DNA of 52,753 bases from Rachicladosporium sp. CCFEE 5018 (GCA_002077045.2 KZ111158.1:353086-405838); one strand, 5' to 3'; positions 30,886-44,022 are shown, numbered from the stretch's first letter. The notes: generated by a model from the letters alone, not told the origin. A program made the numbers and translations.

Positions 30886-31880
30886 GCTTGCTGTACTGGC
30901 TTGTGATGCGCGGCAGAGGTGTTGCAGGATGGCAGGAGCGAGTCGAGTGGATCTAAGCAGTGAGGTGAGTGCTCGAGGGATCCTTTGGGCGTGAGTCGCC
31001 TTTGTGTAGGGGAGTTGGCTGTGAAAGGCAGAGCGGTTATGAGGTAGCTGAAGTGGCAGAAGGTTTCCGTGAGGTCAGGTGCGCGGTGGTCTGAGCTATA
31101 GCTACCACAGCAAGCCACACGAGAATGGCGGTGTTCCGAAGTCGAAGCCTTACGGTACTCCGATGCATGCAGCTTCTATATCACCACTTACTGAACTGTA
31201 TACTACTGGCATGTCATCTCATGACGCGGGCCACGAATGTGTGGACGTATACGCTGCTTTGAGCGCGTACGCTCGTTTCAAACGGCTGGTCGTGTTTCGG
31301 GCGGCGGGTGAAGTGACATTCTCGTGAATGCGTTTACACACTGCAAAGTCACGGATCCTGCGATGTCTCAAGCCTCAAGCATCAGGCTGGATTGCATCTG
31401 TGCGCCGATTGTCGGTCACATGAGCTGAGGTCTGGATCTCAATGTGAACTCTGGTCGTGGCGTGAGGCGATTGTTATAGCCCCGGCGTGGCGGTTCCATG
31501 ATTTAGCTCTCGGGCTGTCTCACTGAGCCACGTGCCGGTGATCACATCAATTTAGACGGCGATGTAGACTGGACTCGTCACACTTGCCGATGCTGTCCGT
31601 TGTTGTAAGACCGACGACGAGCTACTGTGGAAGGGGCGACTCGTTGGTCTTTGTCTGCCAGCAAGTCCTCTCTGTACTAAGCTTCCGCCGCCTTCGGCTC
31701 GGCATGCCAAGACTGGCGACATCAAAGCGTCCCGCACTGAGGTGCATCAGCAGACAGTCCTTGAACTAACCTTGACTTCCATTCACTACAGCCTTCTTGG
31801 TGAAGCACACAACTTCTCACCGGACTGCAGGACAGTCACAACACACCCACAGATCGGATTCCACCGGCTTGCTGGTCGCC
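30886..31880. other. Divergent promoter region small protein / CUT8, copy B
   Basis: About 1 kb with no gene seen; counterpart of 4887-5926 but strongly diverged outside a few blocks near both genes. Confidence 0.6.
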
Positions 31881-32885
31881 ATGAACGCGGTCTTCAACAA
31901 CCCGCTGGCCGCTCCTCACCTCTTCCAGAACCCGCACCTGAATCCCATACATACCGGTATACCGCGTGCTGTCCTCCACCATGTCAGTCCACGCCGTACT
32001 GATACAGCAACAATAGATTCCCTCCAGCCCCCCACCATGTCCTCATCTTCCTCCCGCAAGCGCAAAGCCTCCGAAGACCCCGATCACGAACCCGACCGCA
32101 TGTCCCTCTCCCCCTCCAGCTCGCCCTCAGCTCCACACCACCGCCTCCTTCCCACAGCCTCATATCGAAGTCTAAAAAGAACTCGCACGCACTTCTCCTC
32201 CGGCCGACCCTTACCACTCCCTCGCCTCCTGCAGACCCTCTCGGCAGACGAGCTCCGCACCCTTCTCCAGAATGTCTGCGATTCCCGGCCCGATATCAGG
32301 AACGAGATTGTCACGCGAGCACCGCGGCCAAGCGTAGAGAGCACGCTGGCAGTGCTGCAGAAATACGAGACCGCGTTCCGAGACGCCTTTCCCTTGGGCA
32401 ACAGACCAACCTCAGACTACAGCTACAACCGCGTGCGGCAGCACCTCTCCAATTCCCTCGAAGCACTACGAGATTTCACACCTTACTATCTCCCACCACA
32501 AGAAACCTCCACCCGCTTATCCCTCACCTACCTAGACGCCGTGACGGATATTGTGCACCGCCTGCCCGACTGGGATACACCGCAACACCAACGACACAAA
32601 CACGACGCGTACGATGAGATCGGCAAGGCTTGGGCGCTCGTCATACGGGAAGCAGGGAAGACTGCTGGGGGGTTCAGGCTGGCGTTTGGGGGCTGGGATG
32701 CGAAGCTTGCGGAGCATGGGGAGCGGAGTGGAGGGCGGATGGAGGATGCGCTATTGGCGCTTAGGGAGGCTGTGGGGTTTAGTCCCATGGCTCCTGGTGT
32801 GAGTGCTGAGAGGGCGGCTGTGAGGCAGAGCCTTTTCGCGGGGGGGTACGGCGAAGGGCTAGGGGTAGGGCATGGGTATCATTGA
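31881..32885 (+). CDS. CUT8: Cut8/Sts1 proteasome nuclear tethering factor, copy B
   Basis: Exons 31881-31956 and 32017-32885; intron 31957-32016 is again 60 nt (GTATAC, TACTGATAC, AATAG) and again free of stops. The product is 314 residues; it lacks one residue near the N-terminus and one Ser in the Ser-rich stretch compared with copy A. The central Cut8 domain is nearly unchanged (DELRTLLQNVC, YNRVRQHL). The branch site reads CTGAT here and CTGAC in A, which might affect splicing efficiency. The J-protein gene follows in the same direction 701 bp on. Confidence 0.92.
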   Translation: MNAVFNNPLAAPHLFQNPHLNPIHTGIPRAVLHHVSPRRTDTATIDSLQPPTMSSSSSRKRKASEDPDHEPDRMSLSPSSSPSAPHHRLLPTASYRSLKRTRTHFSSGRPLPLPRLLQTLSADELRTLLQNVCDSRPDIRNEIVTRAPRPSVESTLAVLQKYETAFRDAFPLGNRPTSDYSYNRVRQHLSNSLEALRDFTPYYLPPQETSTRLSLTYLDAVTDIVHRLPDWDTPQHQRHKHDAYDEIGKAWALVIREAGKTAGGFRLAFGGWDAKLAEHGERSGGRMEDALLALREAVGFSPMAPGVSAERAAVRQSLFAGGYGEGLGVGHGYH

Positions 32886-33586
32886 AGGAAGGGTATGAGT
32901 GCAACATGGTTTTGGTTGCAAAGCGTTCTGCACGGAGTTTGCTAATATGCTACTATTCGGCGCTTGGGACTGGTGGCATTTGGGAGCGGAGTCTGTACAT
33001 GGGAGACGAATTGCATTTTGGCGCTGGCAGTGGCTCGTACGCGATGTCGCTTGGAATGACGATAGATTGGAGGCAGAGAACATAGGGTATGGAGACGACG
33101 ACGACGGAGCTGCCTCGCTACTTGCCACTTCCGCCTTCACATGCATCTCGTCGAGACATGTTCACTCGACGAAAGCGTTCGTGCTGCCTTGATGAAGCCC
33201 ATGCGTGTGATGCTTCGGTCGGTAGATCGATCTCGAGAGGCCATCAGCAAGATCCAGTCTGGACGTGAGCATCAGTGGTGGTCTTTGGCGGCGGTAGAGC
33301 CAGCGTATGGATGTTCCTTTGATAGCTTGCGGAAGTGGGTGCACGGAGAAGTGACGTTCCGTGGCCGACGTCAAGCGCATGCGACTCGAGATCTGGCCTC
33401 GACTCGCTCGTGTCGATAAGGCGACAGAAATTACGCCGATCTGGTGCATTGCACTGTCAAGGTACCTTAATACTCTACCGGACTGCTACGACCCTTCATC
33501 TCACTCTTGTGTTCCACTGTCAACTGCGCCGACCCCACTCATTCACCCCGCGCCGCGCCGCGGCGCACCCCACCCCCCCTCCAACA
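32886..33586. other. CUT8 3' region / J-protein upstream region with right inversion junction, copy B
   Basis: Left part aligns, reversed, with 3876 down to about 3640 of copy A; from about 33339 it aligns directly with the upstream DNA of the J-protein gene of copy A. No gene seen. Confidence 0.7.
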
Positions 33587-34866
33587 ATGTCCGCCTCCTC
33601 CTCTTCAAAACCTCACACGCACAACGACGGCTCCAGCACACGCTCCTACACGCCCGAGCAAAAAGCCGCGGTGCTGAGAGTGAAACGCTGCAAGGTGACG
33701 GAGTTTTATGATATCCTGGGTTTGGAGAGCGTAAGGAGCACGTGCAGTGATGGGGAGATTAAGAAGGCGTATAGGAAGTTGAGTCTGTTGACGCATCCGG
33801 ATAAGAATGGGTTCGCGGGGAGTGATGAGGCGTTTAAGTGTAAGTGGATTGGATCGTTGAGTGTAGGGTGAACAGGCACGCAGAGGGAAGGAGAATAGAG
33901 GAGCAGAGGGGGAGGGGGCGTTGGAGAGGAACAGGGCTTGGAGCGACAGATTCTGAAGGATTTTCAAAGGGCGAAGCGCTGACGGATTATGACAGTGGTA
34001 TCCCGAGCCTTTCAAGTGTTATCAGACCCCGACAAGAAATCGAAGTTCGACAAATACGGCGGTGACCCGGACGCGCGCTTCTCGCAAAGCAGTGCATCAG
34101 GCGCATCGCCGTTCTCGGGCTTCGCATCGCAACGACATGGCGGCGGCGGAGGAGGCAGGGGAATGTACGAGGAGGAGATAAGTCCGGAGGAACTCTTCCG
34201 ACAATTCTTTGGGGGAGGAGGTGGCGGATTTGGGGGCCCATTCGGAGGTTTCGGTGAGTACCATTAGCCAGCAGCGAGCCAGAGACGCAAGCAAGCACTA
34301 ACAACACCCCAGGCCAACCCGGCTTCGTCTTCAATGTCGGCGGCGGCCCTGGCGTCCGCGTGCGCCAATTTGGCGGCCAGAACCCACAGCGGCGACCCCG
34401 AGGCGACGCCCACGCCGCGAACGCAGAAGCCACATCACCCCTCCGCGCCCTGCAATCCCTCCTCCCTTTACTCCTCCTCTTCCTGCTGCCCCTCCTGTCG
34501 TCCCTCCTCTCCGGCGCGTCAGAAACCTACCCCTCCGTGCGCTTCGACGCCGCCGTTCCCCCGCAAACATACGCCCACACCACTCCCCGCATGGGCGTCA
34601 ACTACTTCGTCAACCCGAGCGACGTGGCGGAGTACACGAGCAAGAAGTGGAAAGAGCTGGATAAATACGTGGAAGGACGGTATGTGCAAGTCTTGAGCGC
34701 GGATTGCGAAAGAGAGCAGGCGCAGAAACAACGGGCTGTGCAGGAGGCGCAAGGGTTCTTTTTTAGGGACGAGGAGAGGCATCAGCGGGCTATGAGGATT
34801 GAGAACCCGAGCTGTAGGAAGTTGGAGGGGATGGGGTATCAGGTTAATTATGGGTATAGATATTAG
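33587..34866 (+). CDS. ER-membrane J-protein, DNAJB12/DUF1977 type, copy B
   Basis: Exons 33587-33839, 33996-34253 and 34313-34866; introns of 156 and 59 nt; 354 residues. Compared with copy A it has three extra residues at the Ser-rich N-terminus, the HPD motif is kept, and exon 3 has only a handful of silent or conservative changes. The second intron differs clearly from copy A while the flanking exons hardly do. Confidence 0.93.
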
Positions 34867-35304
34867 AAAGACGCCTTTTTCTGTGATGGGGAGTTTCAGG
34901 AGCGGTTGCTCAGATCTTGGGCGGAATTCGACGAGCGGTTTGTGCGATGGCGTTGGGCTGGGCTTTGGGGATGATGATGGGTGCACGAGCGGGCAAGATC
35001 TCAGGGGCTGGCATAGACCGCCGCGGAGACTGCCCGCTCAGCATTTACTTGTGCGCGATGATGGGTGGACGAAGGCGCCACACTGAAGGACGAAGCTCGG
35101 AATATTACTTGCATTCGTGCATTCGTGCAAACGGCATCGCAGCGCGAAAGGTACGCCTGCTTATTGAGCCGCAAGGCATTCGTGACCTGGACAATATATG
35201 CCGACTGCTTCGTCTCTCGTGCTCGTCATCATCAACTGCTCGTCATCACGCCCGCCTCATACTAGCCGTCTTTCCCGCTCTCGACACACAGCACTAGTCA
35301 TCAC
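34867..35304. other. Convergent 3' region, J-protein / UFD2, copy B
   Basis: 438 bp; open frames differ from those of copy A through indels, so no coding is supported. Confidence 0.6.
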
Positions 35305-38300
35305 TCACCCCTCACTAACATCCATCTTCCCCTCCTCCTTCTCCCTCCTCACCGCCTCCCGCCTCTCCACCTTCCACGCGTCAATCCTCGCCTTCATTAC
35401 AGTATCGTCAATAACATCCTCAATCTGCAGCTCCTGCCGGTTGAACGGGTCCTTCGAATCGCTTAGTAAGTAGCTCTTGATCGTACTGCGATCAATCACG
35501 TTCTTCGAAGTTGGAAGGATAACCGGGTCGGTCATCAGCTCTGCCATGAGCGGGTCTAAGAACTCTTCGGGGATCTCGCCGAGGTCGTCTTCTTCTTGCG
35601 CATCTGCTTCGGCTACTATGGCGATTGCGGAGGCGAGGGATGCGAAAGCGGCGAGGTCTTCAGGCGACTTCAGGCCAGCTGCGAGGCGGGGCGCTTCGGT
35701 GAAGTTCTCGGGCTTGTAACTCCTCCCATCCCTCGCTATAGCGGTGATGAATGTCTGCCGCTCACTCAGATTGACGTACACTGCCATGAAGTCCGAGAGG
35801 AGTTGTTTCGGGTTGAAACCATATTCAGCAGGGTTGTCGACGCGGAGGTTCTTGCGCTTGCTGCCCACGAGCGAGTCGAGGTTGTAGTCCAGCATATCTG
35901 CTAGGCGCTGCACGATCTCGGGCATGGTGAAGGCTTCGGGGAGGGTGGAGGTGAAGAGGATGGTCGTCTCCATCGATTCGCGCGCGAGACCCATGTAGGA
36001 CTTTGCACTCCGCTTGTTCTCCTCCAGCAGCTCTTCGCGCTGCTTGCGGCGCTCTGTCTCGGCTTCATCCATCGAGGCAAGAACAGGCCATTCGGCGATC
36101 TCTTTGCTGACATCGTGGATCTTCACGAAGCGGGAGAAGGATTCGTCGAGGCAGAACGTGACGTCGTTGATAATCATGTTGACGAAGCGGACGAAGAAGT
36201 CTGTATCCACGCTCGCTTCCTTGCGTAGGTTCTCCCGGTAAAGTGTGTTCGCCCAGATACACTTGATCACCTGGAAGATCTCATAGCGAATGTTGAATTT
36301 GTCGTAGAACTGCGTGTGGGACCCAGTAGACTCGGCTTCGATGTAGAACTTCATGAGCGCGCGGAGGAGATACTTTTGCGCAAAGGGTGAGCCGATGAGG
36401 ATGTCTCCAAGTACGCCGCGAGAGTAATGTCCGAATGGCTGTATGCCGTAGAAGAGGATGGACACCAGACCATGCTTGACGCCAGGGTTCTTGACATACT
36501 CTGAGTTGCGTAGGAAGGTGATGCAGATTTGGACGATCTCTTCGCATTGTTGCGGGGTGAGGATGTGCGGGATGTTCTGCGTGATGAACTTGAAGTTGTC
36601 GACTATGTCTTCGAGGAAGTACTCAGGCAGAGCTTTGAAGACTTCTGACTGTTGTGCTGGCAGAGGTAGCTCGAGCTCGGATTTCGGGAGTTCGCGGCCA
36701 GACGCTAGTCGGAGGAGCCAGACAATCACGTAGCGCATGAACTGCATGGATCGAGCTTGATTGAGGTCGTCCAGAAGTACGCCGTTAGTCGCGTGAATGG
36801 TCGACCAGTTGTCGTCTATCATCTTCTTCATTTTCGCGAGCTCAGCCTCGAATCGAGTAAGGTATCGCGGGTCCTGTACCACTCGTCAGCTCCTCGCTCG
36901 GAATGCACCATAGTCGATGGGAACATACACTAGCATACTTGTGCCTCTCCGCTTCAAACCCGGCAAGATTCTTTTCAAGGTGCTTCGTCTCCTTCTGGAG
37001 ATTGCCCATCCTCGTCTGCGCAGCCTCAGTACCATAGTGATGTGCGGCCACAGTCAAGAAGAACAGCTCGGATATGAAGTTGCTCGTCCCATCAGCCTTG
37101 CTCGCGTAAAATTCATCACTCCCTTTCTGATCCATGTTGATCTTCGTCTCTTCCGTAATGTCCACTCGAGGCGATCGGCGGAGGTAATCGACATCGATTC
37201 TCTCGATCTTGCCGAATGACGCGTCCATGAACGGATCGCAAAGCTGGTCGAGTGTATTGGTGACGTTGACCATGAAGCCATCACTTGACACGATCTTGTG
37301 GTCTACCCGCATAGCTCGCTTCTTGTGGTTCTTGTTCACGCACAGCGCGAACCAGTTCAGAAGACGCTCCCTTGGAGCTGCGCCTGCACGTATGATCGTG
37401 TTCGCAATCTGGAAGAGATCGAGCTGATATGTCCGCAGAGTCAATCGTATCGCATCCTGTGCGTTCGCGATGAAGCCTCGATCTCGTGTCTTCGGTGCTG
37501 AGAAGTAGTTGCTCGCCACCTCTTGCTGCATGGGCGAAAGTCTGAAGAACGGACCCAGTAGCGACGCAGTCTCGATATCCTGTGCAGCGATGTTGTCCGG
37601 TAAGAACGTCGGCGACTCCGTGATAGCCTCCACGATCTTCGGGAAGCGCAAGAAGTTCCGTAATGCATTCACGTACATCCTCTCCTCGCCCAGCATGCTC
37701 TTCGTCGAAAGCTGCCGACTAAGCTCCTCGACTGCGCGCACCACTTCTTCCTTGATGCTGTCGTCCTCGTCCATCCGCGAGCTGACTTCAGTCAGGAAAT
37801 CGAAGCAGATGCCAGAGTCCGACTCTGGATCGTTCAGCATGTGATTGACCAGCACGTTTCCAGATGGCACATTATCGCCAAACATATCCGGCATCGTCAC
37901 TGCGAAGATGCAGTAGCTCATACATAGTCGCCTCGTCTCAGCAAGAACGTTGTGCCTCGGATCCTCTAGTCCAGTATACTTCGTGCTGCGTATCGCTCTC
38001 GAGATCCGCTTGAAGCACGCGAGGAGGTACTCAAACGGCTGGCCTTTCGGCGCATGAGATGCCGCTTCCGAGATGGCTGACTCCACGACCTCAACATCCA
38101 GCAGTAGTGGCGATCCGACCTGCTCCAGATCGTCACGTGTGCTGGCCAGAAGCACAAGTGCATGACCATGTGTGTCCCTTACTTCCTCCGGCTTGAGCGT
38201 CACCCGGAATACTTGTCGCAGCATCCTATCCTGCCACACCTCCAGCGACTCGCTCGGCTTTGCGGCTGAAGCCACCCGTGGCTTTTCCGATCCATCTCTC

Positions 38301-38602
38301 TCTCGCTTCGGCGGACTTGATGGCCGAGGCGAGATCTTGATTTGAGGTCGTGGTGACTCAGATTTGGCTGCTGCTGTGACGTTTGCGGGGACTGGCGCTG
38401 CGTTGGATTGCGGGACAGGTGGCGAGCTAGGCTTCGATTGCTCTAGAGTTGAAGTCGATGTGGAGGGTGCACTATTGCTCGGTATTGCACCCAGCTTTGC
38501 AAGACGCTTCATACGGATCTGATCGCCTGTCAGCGCACGAAGTCACATGGTATACCTCACGAGATATACCTTATCCGCGTCTGTCATCTCTTGGTCCGCC
38601 AT
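35305..38602 (-). CDS. UFD2: Ufd2 ubiquitin chain-elongation factor E4, copy B (complete)
   Basis: Complete U-box E4 gene. Exons are 38570-38602, 36929-38518 and 35305-36873; introns are 51 nt (38519-38569) and 55 nt (36874-36928, GTATGT, CTGAC, TACAG), giving 1063 residues. A disordered Ser/Pro-rich N-terminus (about 20-90) precedes the long helical Ufd2 core and the C-terminal U-box (about 975-1045, PVILPTSKNVIDRSTI...DPFNRQEL). The 11-residue first exon (MADQEMTDADK) joins to IRMKRLAKLG, as expected for the family. The second splice joins HKYAS to DPRYLTRFE. Ufd2 acts with Cdc48 upstream of the proteasome, as does CUT8 nearby in a broad sense; I see no shared regulation. Confidence 0.95.
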
Positions 38603-40770
38603 CGTGGAGTGAGATCAGTATGTTGCGAGTGAGGTCTAGTGATGCGTTTCCGATCGATGTATGGAAGAAGCAAAAGGAGACGATGCTACGGTTTATCGAC
38701 CAAGGAGCCTCACTAAGCAAAGGTGACAAGGCAGAAGTGGGCGAGTGAGAGCTGTTTGATTGACGTTGATGTGATCATGCCTTAGGCTGGAGATGTTGCC
38801 TGATTAGTCATTCACATGCCGCCAACACACATGGAAGCGCATGGATCAGCAGCTCTTCCTTCGCACCCGAACGAAGCCCGCGATCAAGTCAATGATGCGA
38901 GTAACGTGCGCAAGGAGCGTTACGGTCATTGCGGTGATGTAGCATACTTGCTCAGCTGCTCGATCAAGCATCTTCACATCAACTGTGGTTGCACTCACAT
39001 CTGATTTTCCCCCGAAGATAAAGGTAAAATGAGGCCATCGCATATTGCTGACCATGACCAGAGCGTGCATCACCACTGGATGGCTATCAGACGAAATGAT
39101 GGTACGATGCGCGTTGAGGCTACGGCTACTGGCTACCAGTACACGACTTCCCGTTCTACCGAGCGCACAAGTATCCGCTACCGCCATCTGCATTCAATAT
39201 ACATAACCCTTCGCCATCACTGTGACTCTTCCAACTCTCCATCGCGCTACGGTTCTTCCTGTTGGATTAGACATGCGCGCGGAGCCTCTTCACCACAGCC
39301 ACGATGCCGATCGCGCGGTCGGGGTACAACGTCGCGGTTTTGCACGATGTGGACGGTTTCGCCGCAACATGAGTGGGCAGTTGGTACGATCTGTCGACTG
39401 TCGAGTAGCCGGTGGTTGATGATGGCACTAGTCAGCCGCCGAGTCGACAGATCAAAGTCTGCGTGCGAAGCCTCCTCACCACAGCCTTCACTTCGTAGCG
39501 TGATCGGCCCTTGCCACGCGATCAATGATGGACTTCGATGGTCTGGACGGTTCTGCCGTAGGTGAGCGGTCCGTCGAATTTCGGCGATCCTGGACGAAGG
39601 TGTATCAAGTCAGCCAACTCTGCAATGCAGCGACATGTACGGAAGGGAACCCCCGAGCCGCTCCTATCACACGTCAGATTCCTTCGCTGGCGTGGAGGCT
39701 CGCGAATAAATATGTAAGAATGACAGTACACTGTCCATCGGACGAGGGAAAGAAAGGGGGAAGACTCACCGAGCATTGAGCATTGCAGGCTGACTTGCCA
39801 CTGGAGACCGGATCATCGATGCTTCGACGGACTATCTCGGAAAAGGTGGAGCGATACAGGTGGCTCAGCGCCGAAGCCTTCCGTTCGAGAAAACCTAGAT
39901 GAGAGTCTAGCTGGTCAGCCAGGGGCCGCCAGCAAAGGAAAACAACCGGATCAAAAAAGCAGAAGCACTTTATCAGGGCAATGTGATGATCGCCAGTTCT
40001 GTGTGTCATCATGGAATCCCCAGATGATATTCCCCAGATTCAAACACCCCCATATCTGCAACGCCCCAAGTCCGACAAGCCCGCAGGCAATGAAAGGGGT
40101 CAGAAAGTCGTAACAATTCATCATCGTGCGCTAGATGGGACATTGGGACTATGGAAGAAACTTGCTTTGGTGATGTCCAGGGCTGGGCAGCGAAGAGCTT
40201 CCAGCAGGCCGTCCGAGGTGTCGATATGGTAGTGATCTGCCGCGGCAGAGATTGATGTCGCGCGGGGAAAAGCAAGTCGATGATGGGATAGCCTGGAGCG
40301 GAGATGTCGTGCCTGGGACGGGCGACGTCGAGGCGAAGGACTCGCACCGGAGACAACAATGAGTCGGTGACTGAGTGCGAACTCGGGAACCTGCAGATCG
40401 AAACACCACCGTCAGCAAAAAGCTGACAGTGGGACGTACGCCACGAGTGCGGTGGAGTGCGAGTGCGAGGAGGAATGAGTGCCCGATGAATCTTGTTGGC
40501 CACTCTGGAAGGAGTCTACGCTCCAGCCTGCAACTGCATGGGATCTTGAAGATCTGACACGCCTGTGCTGAGTGGTCGGTACTGTTTGATCTAGGACGCC
40601 TCAATGACCAGACAAGCTATTGATCAGCGAGCTGGCGGTCTTCCTTTGGGTTACAGATACTGTCCTGACGCGTCCATGAGAGTGCAAAGGGGTGGGTGAT
40701 GCGAGTGTTGATCTTTTTGACTAGATCGGACTTCCTCGTGACGTACCTGAGAGGAAATCGAGGGCTTTGT

Positions 40771-40799
40771 GGGGACTGGGGGATTTGTGGGCTCGGGGG
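40771..40799 (+). other. G-quadruplex motif 1, copy B
   Basis: Identical to 13857-13885. Confidence 0.65.
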
Positions 40800-42184
40800 C
40801 AGTTTGGCTCGGCGTTGTTGTGGTATCGAGGGTATTGTGGTCTTGGGGTTTACCGAGCAGCTGCGGCGGGCAAGCCTGTCGGTGTTGCTGGCGGGGATCG
40901 GGTCGATCAACGCGGAGGCGGGGTTGGTGATGACAATCGGGGAGTAGCCGCTTGTGCCAAAGATGGTGCCGCCGGTGAAAGTCGCAAGTCTGAGACTTCG
41001 CCGAGCGGTGCTACCGTCGGAGATGTAGGCTTCGAGGGCGGGCGAGTGGCACATTGCCTGCGGAGCATCATCAGCAAGTGTCCTGTGTGATATGGATGAG
41101 ACTTGAGTGAATAAAGCGTCACCTTCGTCATGATGCAGTGTTGCGAAGGTGACAAGGCGGGCGAGGGTCCTTGAAATTATCAGAGCACGTCAATGATGGC
41201 TGTGCAAGTCGAATCGAGCGAGGATACCGAAGCAAGGACAAACCCGTGTAAAGGTGAGTGCAGGAAGACGAGACGAAACCCGAATGAGAGAAGACAAGAG
41301 AGCAGAGGTGGAAAGTGAGAGTCTTCGCTGGAGTTGCACAACTGGCAGGTGGACAACATGGCTCCGCGACTTCCCCTTCCCGGGCTTACATACATATGGC
41401 AGGCACAGTACATACAGCGGGACTGAGCCGGAGCTTCGGAATCACACATGGTGATCGATTGCGAAAGCCCGATGTTGATATATACGAGCATCAGACGATA
41501 CAGATGCAGATGCAAAGGCCATATACAAGTATATGAACGTCTCTGACTCTGCAGCCAGACATTCGAAAACACCGCGCCCGTACCTACGACCGCAGCAGCC
41601 GAAACAGAAGTTGATCTGCCGAAGAGAAGCCAGCATCGCCATGTGCTCTGTTCCAACTCCGTCGCCCGAGCATACCTCTCACTTGGGTGGCCAATTTGAC
41701 CGACCGAAGTGCGACTGAGAAAGCGAGAGTGTGTCAGCGTGATGCACAGATGCAGGTCCTGAACAGATGCGGCGGTGAGACCTACCGAGGATCGCGTAGC
41801 GCTGGCTGGAGACGTCGCTGGCGCCTGGAACCGGTTGATTGCGCTGAGCGGCGACTGAGAGGTGTCGAGGCGGCGGTGATGATGACGCCGGCGCAAGGAC
41901 ATGATCGTTGGCTGGGAAAAGTGCCATAGCGGCGTTGTCGGTGATGACGTCGAAGCAAGTAGCCAGTGGTTCTAGCAGTGGAGTCGCTGGTGAAAGCCGA
42001 AGGTTGAGACTCCGCCGCTCGGATCGAAATCGAAGTGAGCTCCAAGGACGATGTTGTCGGCCGATTTCTGGATCGAGGCTCTCGAAGGTATCTGGAAGAT
42101 GTTCTGCAGGTCAGCCAAAAGGCTACCACACAAGGACGAACCACCAAGCCTCCAATCGGACAAGTTGTGTCATCATAACAAATC

Positions 42185-42760
42185 AGATCGTAACAAGGGT
42201 CAGATATCTCTTCACACCGGAATGGGGACACTTATCTTTGAAGTGGTGTCAAGCAGTGCCGTGCCTGATCGGCCGTTCAAAGCCGATTTGCGTGTGGCGA
42301 AGGAAGTAGTCTTGTCGGCGATGTATGTGACCGAGTCGAGTGCGAGCGCGTGGGCTAGATGAGCGTCGTCGAGCTGTTGGATCCGAGACGGACACGAACA
42401 GATGTAAGCGCATGAGTGCGAGATCCATGAATCTGCAAGTCGGCGAAGACAAGATTTGACGTGGTCGCTCGAGTGCCGCAAAGCATTGGCGAGACGGTGG
42501 CTCGTTCAAGCGCTCGAGTGGGGAAGCGAGAAACGGTGAAGCGGCGGAGCGGTCATTCTGACGAGGACGGTGTGCACTGTGTTGGATCCGAGTGGAATTT
42601 GAGGGCGCCGTGGATTCGGGGGTGTTGTGGGTTCGAGGGTTGTCGGCGGAGAGATCTAGGAAAGCGTTCGCAGGGTCAGCCGCGGCCTAAACCGGACCAC
42701 CCTGCAGGCCAAGCCACCAAACCACCCAGAGGGACATGCTTTTGTCATCACAGAAGATCA
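42185..42760. repeat. 576-bp segment present only in copy B
   Basis: Flanked by imperfect direct repeats: the stretch starting at 42170 (CATCATAACAAATCAGATCG) resembles that at 42747, and the following ~60 bp (AACAAGG...GGAATGGGGA...CTTATCTTTGAAGTGG and its relative) also match. Internally it resembles the DNA that follows it (GGTGAAGCGGCGGAGC, TTCGGGGGTGTTGTGGGTTC), so it is an old tandem duplicate. Copy A has a single junction at about 15271, consistent with deletion between the repeats. Confidence 0.8.
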
Positions 42761-42944
42761 GATCGAAACAAGGATTGAAGATACTCTTCATCGGAATGGG
42801 GATACCTATCTTCGAAGTGGGGTCGGAAGTGGGAGCCGGGGGAAGGTGAAGCAGCGGAGCAGTCCTTTTGACGGGGTCGATTGCATCGTGGTGGATTCAA
42901 GTGCGGTTCGAGGGATCTGTGGAATTCGAGGGCTCTGTGGCTTC

Positions 42945-42975
42945 GGGGGTGTTGTGGGTTCGAGGGATCTGTGGG
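42945..42975 (+). other. G-quadruplex motif 2, copy B
   Basis: Same G-runs and loops as 15456-15486; the surrounding 18-bp periodicity is kept. Confidence 0.65.
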
Positions 42976-44022
42976 ATCGAAAGCGACGAGGCTGCGATGT
43001 CGAGATATCGGGCTGGAACCGGACACCAGTCATGAGCGATGTCGCGGCGGCAGGACTGCTGATGACGGCAAAGAGCAAGTACCCTGGCGTGCCAGCAATG
43101 GAACTCCTGAAGAAAGCGAAGAAGTCTGAGGTCCTGTCGCGCAGGGTATGCTGGAGAGAGAGCGGTCCAGATGTGCATGATCACTCTGCACGGTAAGGTC
43201 AGCGTCACATTGTGTGATGCATGGGGGAAGGGGGGGACAGACGATGATGCTGTTCCCTCGCCGGCCGAGCAGTGTGGAGTGCACATGGCGGACTTCAGTC
43301 CCAAGGTGGCCGATCGCAGAATGCTGACGAGTGTACAGGTCCAGACAGGTGTGCTGCGGTATGCACGGTACATGGTCGAGTGCCAGAAGTTGAAAGATGG
43401 AGCATGAAGTTGTGAAAAGGTGGGCGAGAGGAGCCGTGCGAAGAGGATGACCAGAGGACTTGAGGAGTGGAGCAGATGGGTCGATGAGCGGAGTCGAGCG
43501 AACGTTTCGAGCAGAGGAGATGTACGAAGGAGGCGGGGAGAGAAGTTGACTTGGGCAGAGGAGGTGAGTCGATGGGATGAGATGTGCGGAGAGAGTGAGC
43601 CGAGGAGATCAGCAGAAAAGCTGAGATGGGATGAATGAAAGAAAGGAGAATGAAAGCAGAGGAATCGGTCGAGTTTTGATGGATGCTGTGTTGACATGTC
43701 GCCTATGGCAAGTGGCCACCCTCGTCTCGTAACTGCGCACTAATAGTCGACACGATGGCAAGTATGATAGCTATCTACGGCAAGCATATGCTGGTTCAAC
43801 AGCAAGTATGGTACTACTACGTGAAGGCGCGAAGCCCGCCATGTGATCGTCGACCGAGGAACACCATCGTTTGAGGAGAGCATATCGCTACGAGCCTCTC
43901 GAAAGATCAGGACGATCATCGCGCTATAGCACATGGCAAGTATCTGCTTTCACGAGGCTCGATGTCACCTCAATGCAGTACGTACGACGGCCAAACGTCG
44001 ACGTTGGTTGGCCACTACGAGG

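Larger units (their letters stand above)
28775..33338. other. Inverted block, copy B orientation
   Basis: Counterpart of 3421-8042 in the opposite orientation: transporter (+), small protein (-), CUT8 (+). The left junction lies within a few bases of 28774-28777. The right junction lies near 33338, where GTGCACGG resumes similarity with copy A. Which orientation is ancestral cannot be told from this window. Confidence 0.9.

Noticed and set aside
42897..43697. 266-codon minus-strand frame in copy B
   Set aside because: Non-triplet indels break it in copy A, the differences are nearly all amino-acid-changing, and the N-terminal half is just pyrimidine-rich leader-like DNA.
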